Shown piece by piece: positions 18,403-26,725 of a stretch of DNA of 64,000 nt; positions within the stretch are counted from its first letter, which is position 1, and each line of letters starts with the position of its first letter. Source of the stretch: Emticicia fluvialis. Its GTDB lineage: Bacteria > Bacteroidota > Bacteroidia > Cytophagales > Spirosomataceae. The translations under genes were made by a program, and so were the position numbers. The stretch is from the NCBI RefSeq assembly GCF_024793945.1, contig NZ_JANUSD010000011.1, positions 1 to 64,000 of the forward strand. Direction: 5' to 3'. Under the pieces are notes generated by a model, which was not told the origin of the DNA, ran no database searches, and worked only from the letters and a program-made list of their open reading frames with translations.

Positions 18403-18927
18403 ATGGCTTTAATTACTGAATTACTGAAAATTCTTATCCCGGCGGCGGCTGTTCTTTATGGTATGTACCTTACAGCACAGGCTTTTCTGCAAAAACAATT
18501 TGAACAAAAACAAATAGAGATAAAACAAAGAAACACAGAGATTGTAACGCCCCTGCGATTACAGGCTTACGAGCGCATGACGCTGTTTCTGGAGCGAATA
18601 ACACCCAATAATCTACTGGTAAGGCTTGGCAACAACGGCTTACATGTGCTGGATTTCCAACAGTTACTGTTAAAGGAAATAAGAGAAGAGTTTAACCATA
18701 ACCTGGCTCAACAGGTTTATATATCTCATGAAGCCTGGGAGAAAATCAGACAGGCCATGAACGATGTAATTGCTCTGATTAATACGTCGGCGTCTGGCCT
18801 GGCAACAGATGCCCCTGCTATTGATTTATCAAAGAAGATTTTTGAGCGGGTCATTACAGAAAACAAACAGCCCACTACCGACGCCCTCAGATTTCTGAAA
18901 GAAGAAATCCAATCGGTTTTTATGTAG
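18403..18927 (+). CDS. Membrane-anchored DUF7935-like protein
   Basis: A 174-residue protein with one N-terminal membrane helix (LLKILIPAAAVLYGMYLTAQAFL, about residues 7-29) followed by a charged coiled-coil-prone segment (QKQFEQKQIEIKQRN) and a helical cytoplasmic domain. The segment IVTPLRLQAYERMTLFLERITPNNLL resembles a conserved Bacteroidota family (DUF7935) of unknown function; I am fairly sure of the resemblance but not of any activity. Its 3' end overlaps the end of the convergent YetF-like gene by 8 bp. Confidence 0.8.
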   Translation: MALITELLKILIPAAAVLYGMYLTAQAFLQKQFEQKQIEIKQRNTEIVTPLRLQAYERMTLFLERITPNNLLVRLGNNGLHVLDFQQLLLKEIREEFNHNLAQQVYISHEAWEKIRQAMNDVIALINTSASGLATDAPAIDLSKKIFERVITENKQPTTDALRFLKEEIQSVFM

Positions 18928-19435
18928 TGGCATTGGGGTTTTGCAAAGTTTTGTGGATACGCTTTCTGCGAGACCTCGTTTTGAAATCATCAGTCAGCAC
19001 ACTTACGTTGCCGTCTACCTCCAATACAGCCAGGTCAACCTGTTCAATTTCCTCAATGCCATGTTCTCTGATAGCGGCCTCGAGCTCAGCCATTGTAAAC
19101 CCTGCTTTGGCCAGATTCTTTTCTTTAATCTTGCCATCATAAATAAGCATTATGGGTTCTCCCTGTATCAGTTTTCCTACTTTTTGGTATCTGCCAATTA
19201 ATTTCTTGAGCGCAAAATTGGTAACAAACAATACGCCTGCCGCTACCAGACCACCAGCAAGAGAGTTATCAGGCCCAACCATGGCGTTCTGCACGGCATT
19301 ACTGATAAGCAATATAAAAACCAGGTCAATAACTGATAACTGTGCCAGTTCTCTTTTGCCAAAGAGCCTGATGGCCAAAATCATGAAAAGATAAACCGTT
19401 AGTGCCCTTAGCCCTATGTCGAGATATGAGGTCAT
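18920..19435 (-). CDS. DUF421/YetF-family membrane protein
   Basis: A 171-residue protein with about three N-terminal membrane helices (residues 8-25, 33-50, 58-78) and a small cytoplasmic domain. The family signature is visible in FGKRELAQLSVIDLVFILLISNAVQNA, and the soluble part has GEPIMLIYDGKIKEKNLAKA followed by DLAVLEVDGNVSVL. YetF-type proteins occur widely in bacteria with no established molecular role. It is convergent and slightly overlapping with the gene on its left and is likely a single-gene unit driven by the -7 element at 19471-19478. Confidence 0.88.
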   Translation of the reverse strand: MTSYLDIGLRALTVYLFMILAIRLFGKRELAQLSVIDLVFILLISNAVQNAMVGPDNSLAGGLVAAGVLFVTNFALKKLIGRYQKVGKLIQGEPIMLIYDGKIKEKNLAKAGFTMAELEAAIREHGIEEIEQVDLAVLEVDGNVSVLTDDFKTRSRRKRIHKTLQNPNATT

Positions 19436-19470
19436 AAAAAGAAAAAATTAGAAAGCCCGATAGCCTGAGC

Positions 19471-19478
19471 CAAAAGTA
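19471..19478 (-). promoter_or_regulatory. Putative Bacteroidota -7 element for the YetF-like gene
   Basis: CAAAAGTA on the + strand reads TACTTTTG on the - strand, an exact TAnnTTTG match, 35 bp upstream of the ATG at 19435. No clear -33 element was found. Confidence 0.45.
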
Positions 19479-19632
19479 ATGAAACTTTTAATGATAAAAA
19501 CGCCACCTTACAGGTAAAATTTACTCCTGTGGTCGTGAAGTAGTTGCTTTTTGTCGCTTTTTTTATTAATGTTGATGAGCAGTTGCCTACGCACGCAACC
19601 AAGAACCAAATTATAGCGTACTGGTATTAACT

Positions 19633-20211
19633 ATGGTGAACCAATTGCCTGAAAGACCTGAAGAATTACTTATTGCAAGCTTGAAAGGCGACCGGCAGAG
19701 TCAGGAGAAGCTCTACAGGCAGTTCTATGGCTTTGCCATGAGTGTGTGTTTGCGGTATAACCATAACCGGGAAGAAGCCTTGGAAATTGTAAATGACAGT
19801 TTTCTGAAAGTATTTACCAAAGGCGAACAGTACGACGCCTCCGGAAGGCATTCTTCGTTTCCGTTTAAGGCGTGGTTCAGACGCATCATTGTTAACACTG
19901 CATTAGATTACTACAGAAGCCAACAAAAACACTACTTCCACGAAAATCTCGACGAGGCATACAATGTTTCTTCAACCGAAAGCAATGCAATAAGCCAGCT
20001 AAACCATGAAGCGTTAATGGAACTTGTTCAGAAACTGCCTTCAGGCTACAAGGTGGTTTTTAACCTGTATGTGATAGACGGATATTCGCATGAAGAAATA
20101 GCACAAAAATTACAGATATCAGTAGGCACATCGAAATCTAATCTATCAAGAGCCAGAGAGACCCTGCGCAAAATGATAATGAAAATAGATGGAGCGCTAA
20201 CCGACAACTAA
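19633..20211 (+). CDS. ECF-type RNA polymerase sigma factor
   Basis: A 192-residue sigma-70 family factor with only regions 2 and 4. Region 2 shows GDRQSQEKLYRQFYGFAMSVCLRY, then EEALEIVNDSFLKVF and WFRRIIVNTALDYYR. Region 4 is the helix-turn-helix VIDGYSHEEIAQKLQISVGTSKSNLSRAR. It is followed after 34 bp by a membrane protein that probably controls it. Target promoters are not known from the sequence. A long leader of about 197 bp precedes it, with no clear -7 element. Confidence 0.94.
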   Translation: MVNQLPERPEELLIASLKGDRQSQEKLYRQFYGFAMSVCLRYNHNREEALEIVNDSFLKVFTKGEQYDASGRHSSFPFKAWFRRIIVNTALDYYRSQQKHYFHENLDEAYNVSSTESNAISQLNHEALMELVQKLPSGYKVVFNLYVIDGYSHEEIAQKLQISVGTSKSNLSRARETLRKMIMKIDGALTDN

Positions 20212-20245
20212 AACACAGGCTTTTATAAAAAGTCTAATAAATAAA

Positions 20246-21742
20246 ATGAGCAAAAAGATACATGATTTATCAGATGACGAGTTCGATGAGCTTTTCAGGC
20301 AGTCAGCCGAAAAGACCGACATCGACTTTGACCCTGAGGCATGGAACCAAATGAGCCTGAAACTTGACGCAGCCGGTACAGGTGCGCCGGTTAAACCTAA
20401 AGGTGGCAATACCCTCGGCAAATGGGGGCTTCCACTTGCCATTCTGCTGTTGCTTATACTAACCGGGGTTTACTTTTTTATTAACCCAAGTACCCAAAAT
20501 AAGGTAAATCAAGTAACAACGGGGGCAACCAAAACACAGAGTAAAGAATCAGAGCTAAGCGCCGCCAAATCTAATACTGCAGACACTGAACCCCAAAGCG
20601 CAGTTGAGGTGAACACTAAAGAAAACAATGAAAGCTTGAAGCCGGAGACAACTGCTCAAGCCGCGGCGGAAAAACAACCCAAACTTAACAATGCAGCAAT
20701 TAAAGACGCCAAACAGCCTGATGTATCAGCAGATAAGCTGCCGAAAAAAATAAAAACATCAAGTACCTCAACTCATGACCTGCCAGTAACAGTAGCAGAA
20801 AGTAATGAAACGAAGCAAACGCCAACCACAACAGAAAAACCGAAAGCCATTCGCAGCGGCTATTCTTCAGGCAACAGAGGGGCAATGAAAAAATCATTGT
20901 TTTCTGTAAAGAACAAACCTCTTACGGCAGGCGTAAAAACAGAATACTTTGGTAGTGAAGGCATGAAGGCAGCTAACGAAAATTACAAGGCAAACACTGC
21001 CATTGCCACGCCGGCCGAACGCCTTCAGTGGGTTGCACTGCATTCTTTAACGCCTCATAAGCGTATGAAATCGGTAAGATATGCACTCCCTGAAATTGAC
21101 TATTTGCCTATTGTTTCATTTAAATGTTTAACAGCGAACTCAAATACCGCTTTCAGACGCGGTTTAAATATCAGGCTGACGTTATCGCCAGACCTTAGCT
21201 TTGTTGCCTCTAACCATATTGGTAAAATTGGCACCAACTGGGCTGCATTGCTTGAATATCGATTTAATCAACGGCTGAGCGTGCAGACAGGCGTAATACG
21301 TTCTATGAAGCGTTATCATGCGTATCCGTATCAGTACGAGTGGGCCAGTTATCTTTCTTTGCAATCTCCGCTAAAAGATATTGATGCCACCTGCAAAATG
21401 CTTGATATACCTCTAAATCTGAGATACGACATAACCACCCAGCCCAATAGCCGTTGGTTTGCAAGTGCCGGATTTACAAGTTACATTATGCTGAATGAAA
21501 CATATAAGTATAATTATGAAAACCCTGCAGACCCGAATATTAAACGCCGTGGATGGCAGGGAGAAACTGGCACTTACCCTTTCAGCGTACTTAATCTATC
21601 GGCTGGTTATGAACACAGGCTTTTCAGAGGTCTTACTATTCAGGCAGAACCCATCTTTAAAGCACCTTTAGGTAAAGTAGGCTATGGGAAAGTCAGGCTG
21701 GCTACTGCTGGTATATTTTTCTCGGTTAAATACCCATTATGA
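20246..21742 (+). CDS. Putative anti-sigma/membrane-spanning protein with barrel-like C-terminus
   Basis: A 498-residue protein encoded directly after the ECF sigma factor. Residues 1-55 are charged and cytoplasmic in character (LSDDEFDELFRQSAEKTDIDF, then DPEAWNQMSLKLD). A membrane helix follows (WGLPLAILLLLILTGVYFFI, about 60-80). A low-complexity linker rich in Lys, Thr and Ala (85-260) could cross the periplasm. The last 190 residues have alternating polar/aromatic strands (RFNQRLSVQTGVIRSMKRYH; NLSAGYEHRLFRGLTIQAEP) and end in FFSVKYPL, resembling a PorT-type outer-membrane beta-barrel. Position and N-terminus suggest an anti-sigma factor role; this is inference. The barrel assignment is moderate. 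Confidence 0.75.
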   Translation: MSKKIHDLSDDEFDELFRQSAEKTDIDFDPEAWNQMSLKLDAAGTGAPVKPKGGNTLGKWGLPLAILLLLILTGVYFFINPSTQNKVNQVTTGATKTQSKESELSAAKSNTADTEPQSAVEVNTKENNESLKPETTAQAAAEKQPKLNNAAIKDAKQPDVSADKLPKKIKTSSTSTHDLPVTVAESNETKQTPTTTEKPKAIRSGYSSGNRGAMKKSLFSVKNKPLTAGVKTEYFGSEGMKAANENYKANTAIATPAERLQWVALHSLTPHKRMKSVRYALPEIDYLPIVSFKCLTANSNTAFRRGLNIRLTLSPDLSFVASNHIGKIGTNWAALLEYRFNQRLSVQTGVIRSMKRYHAYPYQYEWASYLSLQSPLKDIDATCKMLDIPLNLRYDITTQPNSRWFASAGFTSYIMLNETYKYNYENPADPNIKRRGWQGETGTYPFSVLNLSAGYEHRLFRGLTIQAEPIFKAPLGKVGYGKVRLATAGIFFSVKYPL

Positions 21743-21787
21743 ACCGTTAAGGCACAAAAAAGCGTTTTCAAGTAAAAATACTTTTGT

Positions 21788-22336
21788 ATGCTAAAGATAC
21801 TTTCAATGCTGGTGTTTCTGATGGTGGCTTTCGGCACCAATGCACAGCCCAATACAGGCACAAAAAAACAGATAGAGTGGATAAGCCTGCAGGAGGCCTA
21901 CAATCGCACGCAAAAAGAACCCCGTAAAACTATTATTGATGTATATACTGACTGGTGCGGCTGGTGCAAGGTAATGGATAAAAAAACGTATGGTAATCCT
22001 GTAATTATTGATTACCTGAACAAAAATTTTTATATGGTAAAACTGGATGCCGAAAGCAGGAATGACATATCAGTTGGTGGAATAAAATACAGTTTTGATG
22101 CGCAGAAAAATGCTAATCAGGCGGCTATTATGCTTTTGCAGGGCAATCTGAGCTACCCAACCACTGTTTTTCTTGACTCAGACTTTAACATGATACAGCC
22201 CATACCGGGTTATTTGGAAGCACAGGAGTTTCATCAGATAATAACCTTTATAGGCGGAGACAATCACAAAAAAGAACCCTTTACCCAATACAAAGAAAAC
22301 ACCTACAAAGAGGTGTTTCGGGATCTTAAATTTTAG
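21788..22336 (+). CDS. Secreted thioredoxin-family protein
   Basis: A 182-residue protein with a signal peptide (MLKILSMLVFLMVAFGTNAQ) and a thioredoxin fold carrying the active-site motif WCGWC (C57, C60) in TDWCGWCKVMDKKTY. The cis-proline region is SYPTTVFLD. It should work as a periplasmic thiol reductase or oxidase on unknown clients. It lies 45 bp after the barrel-like protein, so it may belong to the same transcript as the sigma factor. A TACTTTTG octamer directly before the start is too close to act as its promoter. Confidence 0.9.
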   Translation: MLKILSMLVFLMVAFGTNAQPNTGTKKQIEWISLQEAYNRTQKEPRKTIIDVYTDWCGWCKVMDKKTYGNPVIIDYLNKNFYMVKLDAESRNDISVGGIKYSFDAQKNANQAAIMLLQGNLSYPTTVFLDSDFNMIQPIPGYLEAQEFHQIITFIGGDNHKKEPFTQYKENTYKEVFRDLKF

Positions 22337-22444
22337 CAGCAGCAAGTGTTCCGGGTTAATCAGGGTGGCCAAAGTGAGCAAGCTCATCTTTATTGGTCTC
22401 TTAATTATATATGCAAAGGTAGCCGGTTGCTGTACATACTCATA

Positions 22445-22485
22445 GCGTAAAAATACGCAATCCGTAAAGGGATTTTACGCGTTTT
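22445..22485 (+). terminator. Possible terminator after the thioredoxin gene
   Basis: An 8-bp stem (GCGTAAAA at 22445-22452, TTTTACGC at 22473-22480) with a 20-nt loop is followed by GTTTTTC. It lies about 110 bp after the stop, in an otherwise featureless 282-bp gap between convergent genes. Confidence 0.4.
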
Positions 22486-22554
22486 TCAGCTTTCAATGCT
22501 TGTATTTGATACCGCCCAATAACATTATTTAGCAAATCGGAGCATTTATTAGCT

Positions 22555-22599
22555 AAAAATCCCGGAGAATCACCTTTTATGGTATTCCCTGGGATTTTT
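22555..22599 (-). terminator. Terminator after the MFS transporter gene
   Basis: A 9-bp perfect outer stem (AAAAATCCC at 22555-22563, GGGATTTTT at 22591-22599) with an imperfect inner continuation lies 20 bp downstream of the transporter stop on the - strand. The run of U residues at the end of the - strand stem fits intrinsic termination. Confidence 0.65.
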
Positions 22600-22618
22600 G
22601 AATTTTAACTCCTGATGT

Positions 22619-23878
22619 CTATTCTTCCAGAAAATCCAGGTCTTTTCCGTGAGTTTCCTGGATGGTAAGTGTAGAATAAAACCCGATAGCAAAACATAAT
22701 GCGCCTACTATGGCACCGGCTATAATTACCCCCTGGTCGGGTTTAAAAAACTTGTATATGATGGTCATAATTACCACTGTACCACGCACCATATTGGGTA
22801 TGGTTGTGGCAGCAGTTGCCCTCAGATTAGTGCCAAACTGCTCGGCTCCTACTGTTACAAACATGGCCCAATAGCCGGTTCCCAAGCCCAGCCAGCAACA
22901 CATGGCGTATAATAAATCGGGGCTTTTGATACTTCCTGAAAACAAGAATACCAGCACACCAACAAAAGCAAAGGCCATCATGGCTGCAATGGCTTTTTTG
23001 CGCGAATGAAACAAATGGCTGATAAAACCACTGAAAAAATCACCTACCGAAATACCCACATACGCCCACATAATGGCCAGCCCCGGGTCTACTTTTTCTG
23101 TTATGCCCATGGCTTCACCAAATTCGTTACTAAAATAGGTTAAAATACCTATACAAAACCAGGTTGGTAGCCCAATGCCTATACATTTCAGGTATTTTAT
23201 AAGCCGCTCGCCATCAGTAAAAAAGGCGAAAAAATTACCTTTCTGTACATGCGACTTCTTCTCTATGTCTTTATAAATACCAGATTCTATAACCCCTACC
23301 CTAAGCAGCAGAAGGGCAATACCCAGGCCACCACCAATCAGATAGGCTATGGTCCAGTCGCCAGATAATTTTACCGTAAAAGTAGCTACAACCGCCCCGC
23401 AAAGCCCGATACCCGCTACCAGCGATGTACCTATGGCACGCAAATTTTTAGGTAAAACCTCTGAAACCAGCGTAATACCAGCACCCAGCTCGCCCGCAAG
23501 CCCTATACCGGCAATAAATCGCAGCCATTTGTAAGCCTCTACCTTATCTATAAAATTGATATGCGGTATAAACCCACAGGCAATATTAGCCAGCGAATAA
23601 GTAATAATTGAACCAAACAATACAGACAACCGGCCCTTTTTATCACCTAAAACACCCCATAAGATACCCCCAATCAATAAACCTATCATCTGAAAATTGA
23701 TGATGGTTGTACCCACTGACGATATTTCTTCTTTGGATGTCAGGCCGAGGCTTTCAAGGCTCTGAACACGCACAATGCCAAACAACTGGAGGTCGTATAT
23801 ATCAACAAAATAACCAAGGGCAGCAACAATTACAGGCAGGCTAAACAAATGCTGTAATGTGGTTTTTTCTTGCTTCAT
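22619..23878 (-). CDS. MFS transporter, metabolite:proton symporter type
   Basis: A 419-residue protein with twelve predicted membrane helices. The conserved MFS loop between helices 2 and 3 appears as GVLGDKKGRLSVLFGS, and the helix 4-5 region as RFIAGIGLAGELGAG followed by LVSEVLPKNLRA, which is the pattern of the sugar and organic-acid symporter branch. The substrate is not determined. The gene is flanked by its own terminator and a 184-bp upstream gap, so it is probably monocistronic. Confidence 0.9.
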   Translation of the reverse strand: MKQEKTTLQHLFSLPVIVAALGYFVDIYDLQLFGIVRVQSLESLGLTSKEEISSVGTTIINFQMIGLLIGGILWGVLGDKKGRLSVLFGSIITYSLANIACGFIPHINFIDKVEAYKWLRFIAGIGLAGELGAGITLVSEVLPKNLRAIGTSLVAGIGLCGAVVATFTVKLSGDWTIAYLIGGGLGIALLLLRVGVIESGIYKDIEKKSHVQKGNFFAFFTDGERLIKYLKCIGIGLPTWFCIGILTYFSNEFGEAMGITEKVDPGLAIMWAYVGISVGDFFSGFISHLFHSRKKAIAAMMAFAFVGVLVFLFSGSIKSPDLLYAMCCWLGLGTGYWAMFVTVGAEQFGTNLRATAATTIPNMVRGTVVIMTIIYKFFKPDQGVIIAGAIVGALCFAIGFYSTLTIQETHGKDLDFLEE

Positions 23879-23991
23879 AAAGTTTAGGTTTTTAATATTT
23901 CTGGGGTTGGGTGTGTGTTATAACCAATGGTTCTGATGGTAAATCAGGCCTTGTTTTTTGTCTTTCAGATTAAAACAAATCTCATTAGGCT

Positions 23992-24024
23992 AAAAAAGAC
24001 CCTCTCCTTAAAATAAAGAGAGGG
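23992..24024 (-). terminator. Terminator after the DUF1080 gene
   Basis: A 7-bp stem (CCCTCTC at 24000-24006, GAGAGGG at 24018-24024), read on the - strand, is followed by CTTTTTTA. It lies about 40 bp after the DUF1080 stop and before the MFS gene. Confidence 0.75.
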
Positions 24025-24062
24025 GAAGTACATAATTTCGTTTCAAAGCACAAGGCTGGCTA

Positions 24063-24671
24063 TTACAATTCTTTTACAACAATGTTTTTCCATCTTACCT
24101 TTATGCCGCCACCGCTATGAATCTGCAAGGCAAGTATTCCATCTCTTTCGCCGATTTTCGGGTCATCAAGTTTAATCATTTCTGTGCCATTCAAGATAGT
24201 AGTAACCACGTTGTCAACCACTCTCACGGTCATTGTATTCCATTCGCCCATTTTCAATGCCTTGTCTTTAGCTGGGTCAGGTTTAATTAACCATCCACGG
24301 CCATGAGACTCATAAATACCGCCGGTTGAATGACCCGGAGGCGCTACCTCTGCCTGCCAGCCTGTTATGGTAGTGCCGGTAATAGACGAGTGAAAAAACA
24401 CGCCACTATTACCGTCAGCCTCTTGTTTAAAATCAAGTGTCAATTCAAAATTTTTGAATTTCTTTTCTGTGCCCAGGTAACCATATTGCTTATCGGGCCC
24501 GCTTTCACAAACCAGAATACCGTCTTCTACATACCATTTTTCAGTACCGTAAACCACCCATCCCTTCAGGTCTTTACCATTAAAAAGTTTTTGTCCTTTG
24601 CTCTTTTGTGCAAAGCTTAAAGCAGAAATCAACAGAAATGTAAAAGTTAGGAAACTTAGTTTTGTCTTCAT
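24063..24671 (-). CDS. Secreted DUF1080 protein (3-keto-disaccharide hydrolase family)
   Basis: A 202-residue protein with a signal peptide (MKTKLSFLTFTFLLISALSFAQ) and one DUF1080 domain, a concanavalin-like sandwich. The family hallmarks are LFNGKDLKGW near residue 30, YLGTEKKFKNFELTLDF, and NSGVFFHS near 95, with WNTMTVRV and a C-terminal GGGIKVRWKNI. Members act on oxidised disaccharides or bind glycans in Bacteroidota. No SusC/SusD pair or dehydrogenase adjoins it, so the substrate is open. Confidence 0.9.
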   Translation of the reverse strand: MKTKLSFLTFTFLLISALSFAQKSKGQKLFNGKDLKGWVVYGTEKWYVEDGILVCESGPDKQYGYLGTEKKFKNFELTLDFKQEADGNSGVFFHSSITGTTITGWQAEVAPPGHSTGGIYESHGRGWLIKPDPAKDKALKMGEWNTMTVRVVDNVVTTILNGTEMIKLDDPKIGERDGILALQIHSGGGIKVRWKNIVVKEL

Positions 24672-24747
24672 TTTGAATAGAGTTTATTTACTGTTACAAA
24701 GAAAAGATAAATTTCTTATCTTGCATCACCAAGCAAAAACTATTTCT

Positions 24748-25488
24748 ATGCCAAAGCGGATAATCTGTGGTTTTCTTTTGTCATTTTCCTTTTTGGGTAC
24801 ATTTTGTTTTGCTCAAAACTCATTATCAAAAGAAACTTTTGACGGACAAATCAATAAAGCACCAGTGCTGATGACCCTCACTTTTGACGACGACCTCATC
24901 TACGGCACACTGGTTTATAAACGCGTGGGGCAGGCCATTAAGGTAATAGGCTCGCTTGAAAACGGACAGGTTTTATTATATGAATTTGACCCGAAAGCAG
25001 AGGTTACCGGCGTATTTTTCGGCACAAAAAAAGGTAATGAAATAACCGGTACGTGGTCTAAACCAAGTATCAATAAAGAGCAGATATTTACACTAAAGAA
25101 AACCTCTGAAATAAAAACGCAAACAGACCCCGTAAGTGTTACTGGCACTTATGCTTATAATTTTGGCAAAGAAGGTGGTGCGGGTGTGTTATCGGTGAGC
25201 CAGACTGGCCGTGAACGCATAGTGGTAGAAATGCAGGCCTACAGAGGTGCCCCCAGCTACAATCAGGCTACTATTGAAAAAACCACTTTGAAACTTGCAG
25301 GGAATCAGGCCATCTATGAAAACAACGAGTTTGGCAAGTGCAAACTGAAACTTTTGTTCTTTGAAGGCGGTGCAGCCATTATTTATCAGGACGAAGCCTT
25401 TGAATGCGGGTTCGGCAATGGTGCTACTGTTACGGGCAACTATCTGAAAACCGACAACAAACCTACAAAATTTGAAAAACAGGATTAA
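24748..25488 (+). CDS. Secreted protein of unknown function
   Basis: A 246-residue protein I do not recognise. I start it at 24748, where MPKRIICGFLLSFSFLGTFCFAQ forms a signal peptide; an upstream in-frame ATG at 24598 would overlap the divergent DUF1080 gene. The mature part seems to have two beta-rich repeats, each with short strands ending in Gly-Thr (DDLIYGTLVYKRVG; NEITGTWSKP; VTGTYAYNFGKEGG). Two cysteines near the C-terminus (FGKCKLKLLF, AFECGFGNG) could form a disulfide. TATCTTGC about 30 bp upstream resembles but does not match the -7 consensus. No function is proposed. Confidence 0.8.
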   Translation: MPKRIICGFLLSFSFLGTFCFAQNSLSKETFDGQINKAPVLMTLTFDDDLIYGTLVYKRVGQAIKVIGSLENGQVLLYEFDPKAEVTGVFFGTKKGNEITGTWSKPSINKEQIFTLKKTSEIKTQTDPVSVTGTYAYNFGKEGGAGVLSVSQTGRERIVVEMQAYRGAPSYNQATIEKTTLKLAGNQAIYENNEFGKCKLKLLFFEGGAAIIYQDEAFECGFGNGATVTGNYLKTDNKPTKFEKQD

Positions 25489-25554
25489 CCCCACCGTTTT
25501 TTTAATAATGGCGGTAAACTACAACCATCAATAGACCTTTAATATCAATTAACA

Positions 25555-26010
25555 ATGAAAAAACTGATACCCCTAATCTTATTTGTTTTTATTTCTTCTG
25601 CCACCTTTGCCCAAACCGACCACGAGCAAATCAAAACTACCATCAATCAGGTGTTTGATGGCATGAGAAAAAACGACACAACGCTTATTCGTCAGGTACT
25701 TTACCCTTCCTGCTTTCTGAAATCAATAATTAAAGATAAAAACGGAGAAGTAAAGCTACAGGAAGACCCTATCAGCGGCTGGCTGAAGTCTGTAGGAACC
25801 AAGCGCGAGGGAGTAGTTTTAGACGAAAGACTGACAGCCTACGATATAAAAATTGATGGAGAAATGGCTATGGCCTGGACCCCCTATGAGTTTTATGTCA
25901 ACGATAAGTTCAACCATTGCGGTGTTGATGTATTTACTATGATAAAAACCGACAAGGGCTGGAAAATTGCAGGCATTGTAGACACCCGTAGAAAAGAAAA
26001 TTGTAAATAG
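25555..26010 (+). CDS. Secreted NTF2-like (SnoaL-type) protein
   Basis: A 151-residue protein with a signal peptide (MKKLIPLILFVFISSATFAQ) and a single NTF2-like cone fold. The pattern INQVFDGMRKNDTTLIRQVLYP at the N-terminal helix and AWTPYEFYVNDKFNHCGVDVF in the last strands matches the nuclear transport factor 2 family common in Bacteroidota. These often act as small hydrolases or ligand binders; catalytic residues cannot be assigned. It follows the unknown secreted protein by 66 bp and could share its transcript. Confidence 0.87.
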   Translation: MKKLIPLILFVFISSATFAQTDHEQIKTTINQVFDGMRKNDTTLIRQVLYPSCFLKSIIKDKNGEVKLQEDPISGWLKSVGTKREGVVLDERLTAYDIKIDGEMAMAWTPYEFYVNDKFNHCGVDVFTMIKTDKGWKIAGIVDTRRKENCK

Positions 26011-26057
26011 ATAATGCCCGCGCACCAATGAAGATTTGTGTCGCATGAGAATAAATA

Positions 26058-26103
26058 TTTAAAGAACAGACCGCCGTCGCCGATGGGAAGTCTGTTCTTT
26101 AAA
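26058..26103. terminator. Bidirectional terminator between convergent genes
   Basis: A 14-bp perfect stem (TTTAAAGAACAGAC at 26058-26071, GTCTGTTCTTTAAA at 26090-26103) lies between the NTF2-like gene and the FMN reductase gene. The right arm contains the stop codon of the FMN reductase (26099-26101). Confidence 0.75.
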
Positions 26104-26623
26104 ATGCAATGAGTTGTTTAGCCTGGCGTTCCAGAAAATTACGATATACTTCAAACGTAAAATCATCACCATCAAAATGGCTTCTGATACTGCCCAGTTT
26201 CATTCTCAGCCCCAGTACATCGGTACCCATATAGCTCAGTATATCATTCAGATGCCCTAAACCTACCGAATTACCCTGCACGCCTGACGATATACCCACC
26301 AAAGCAGCCTTTTTATGATTGAAACTGTCAGGATACCGCAGCCCGTCCAGAAAAGTCTTTAATACACCCGGAAAAGAGCCGTTATATTCAGGAACAATGA
26401 AAACAAATTTCGGGGCTGTATCTACAATGGTCTGAAATTCATTGAAAGAATCGTTACGACCGGAGTTATGATAGAGCGCCGAAAACGCAAAATCCTCCGG
26501 TAAATCGGCCAGGTCAACCAACCGGGTTTCTGCTCCTAACGAACCTAGTAACTTCTGATAATATACGCCAACTTTACGGGAAACAGAATTTTTTCGATTA
26601 GTACCAATGATTATAGCTATCAT
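26099..26623 (-). CDS. NADPH-dependent FMN reductase
   Basis: A 174-residue flavodoxin-like reductase. The ATG at 26623 gives MIAIIIGTNRKNSVSRKVG, the expected first strand and phosphate-binding loop; a longer frame to 26716 adds an unrelated 31-residue tail and would nearly reach the divergent gene. The second FMN contact VPEYNGSFPGVLKTFLDGL is intact. The enzyme should reduce FMN, quinones or azo compounds with NAD(P)H in the cytoplasm. It is divergent from the AlkD-like gene with about 100 bp between starts. Confidence 0.9.
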   Translation of the reverse strand: MIAIIIGTNRKNSVSRKVGVYYQKLLGSLGAETRLVDLADLPEDFAFSALYHNSGRNDSFNEFQTIVDTAPKFVFIVPEYNGSFPGVLKTFLDGLRYPDSFNHKKAALVGISSGVQGNSVGLGHLNDILSYMGTDVLGLRMKLGSIRSHFDGDDFTFEVYRNFLERQAKQLIAF

Positions 26624-26725
26624 TTTTAGGGGGATATTTTCATAACAGACCCGGGAATTTAAAACCCGGCCTTGTATGCCATCATATTTTATTATCTTTA
26701 ACAAAAAAAATGTCAAATCGTTTCA

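Noticed and set aside
21779..21786. TACTTTTG directly before the thioredoxin start
   Set aside because: Exact -7 match but transcription would start inside the coding sequence; the gene is probably read from the sigma factor transcript.
24598..24747. N-terminal extension of the unknown secreted protein
   Set aside because: Overlaps the divergent DUF1080 coding region and would bury the signal peptide.
26624..26716. 31-residue N-terminal extension of the FMN reductase
   Set aside because: Sits before the canonical first beta strand and nearly reaches the divergent AlkD-like start.
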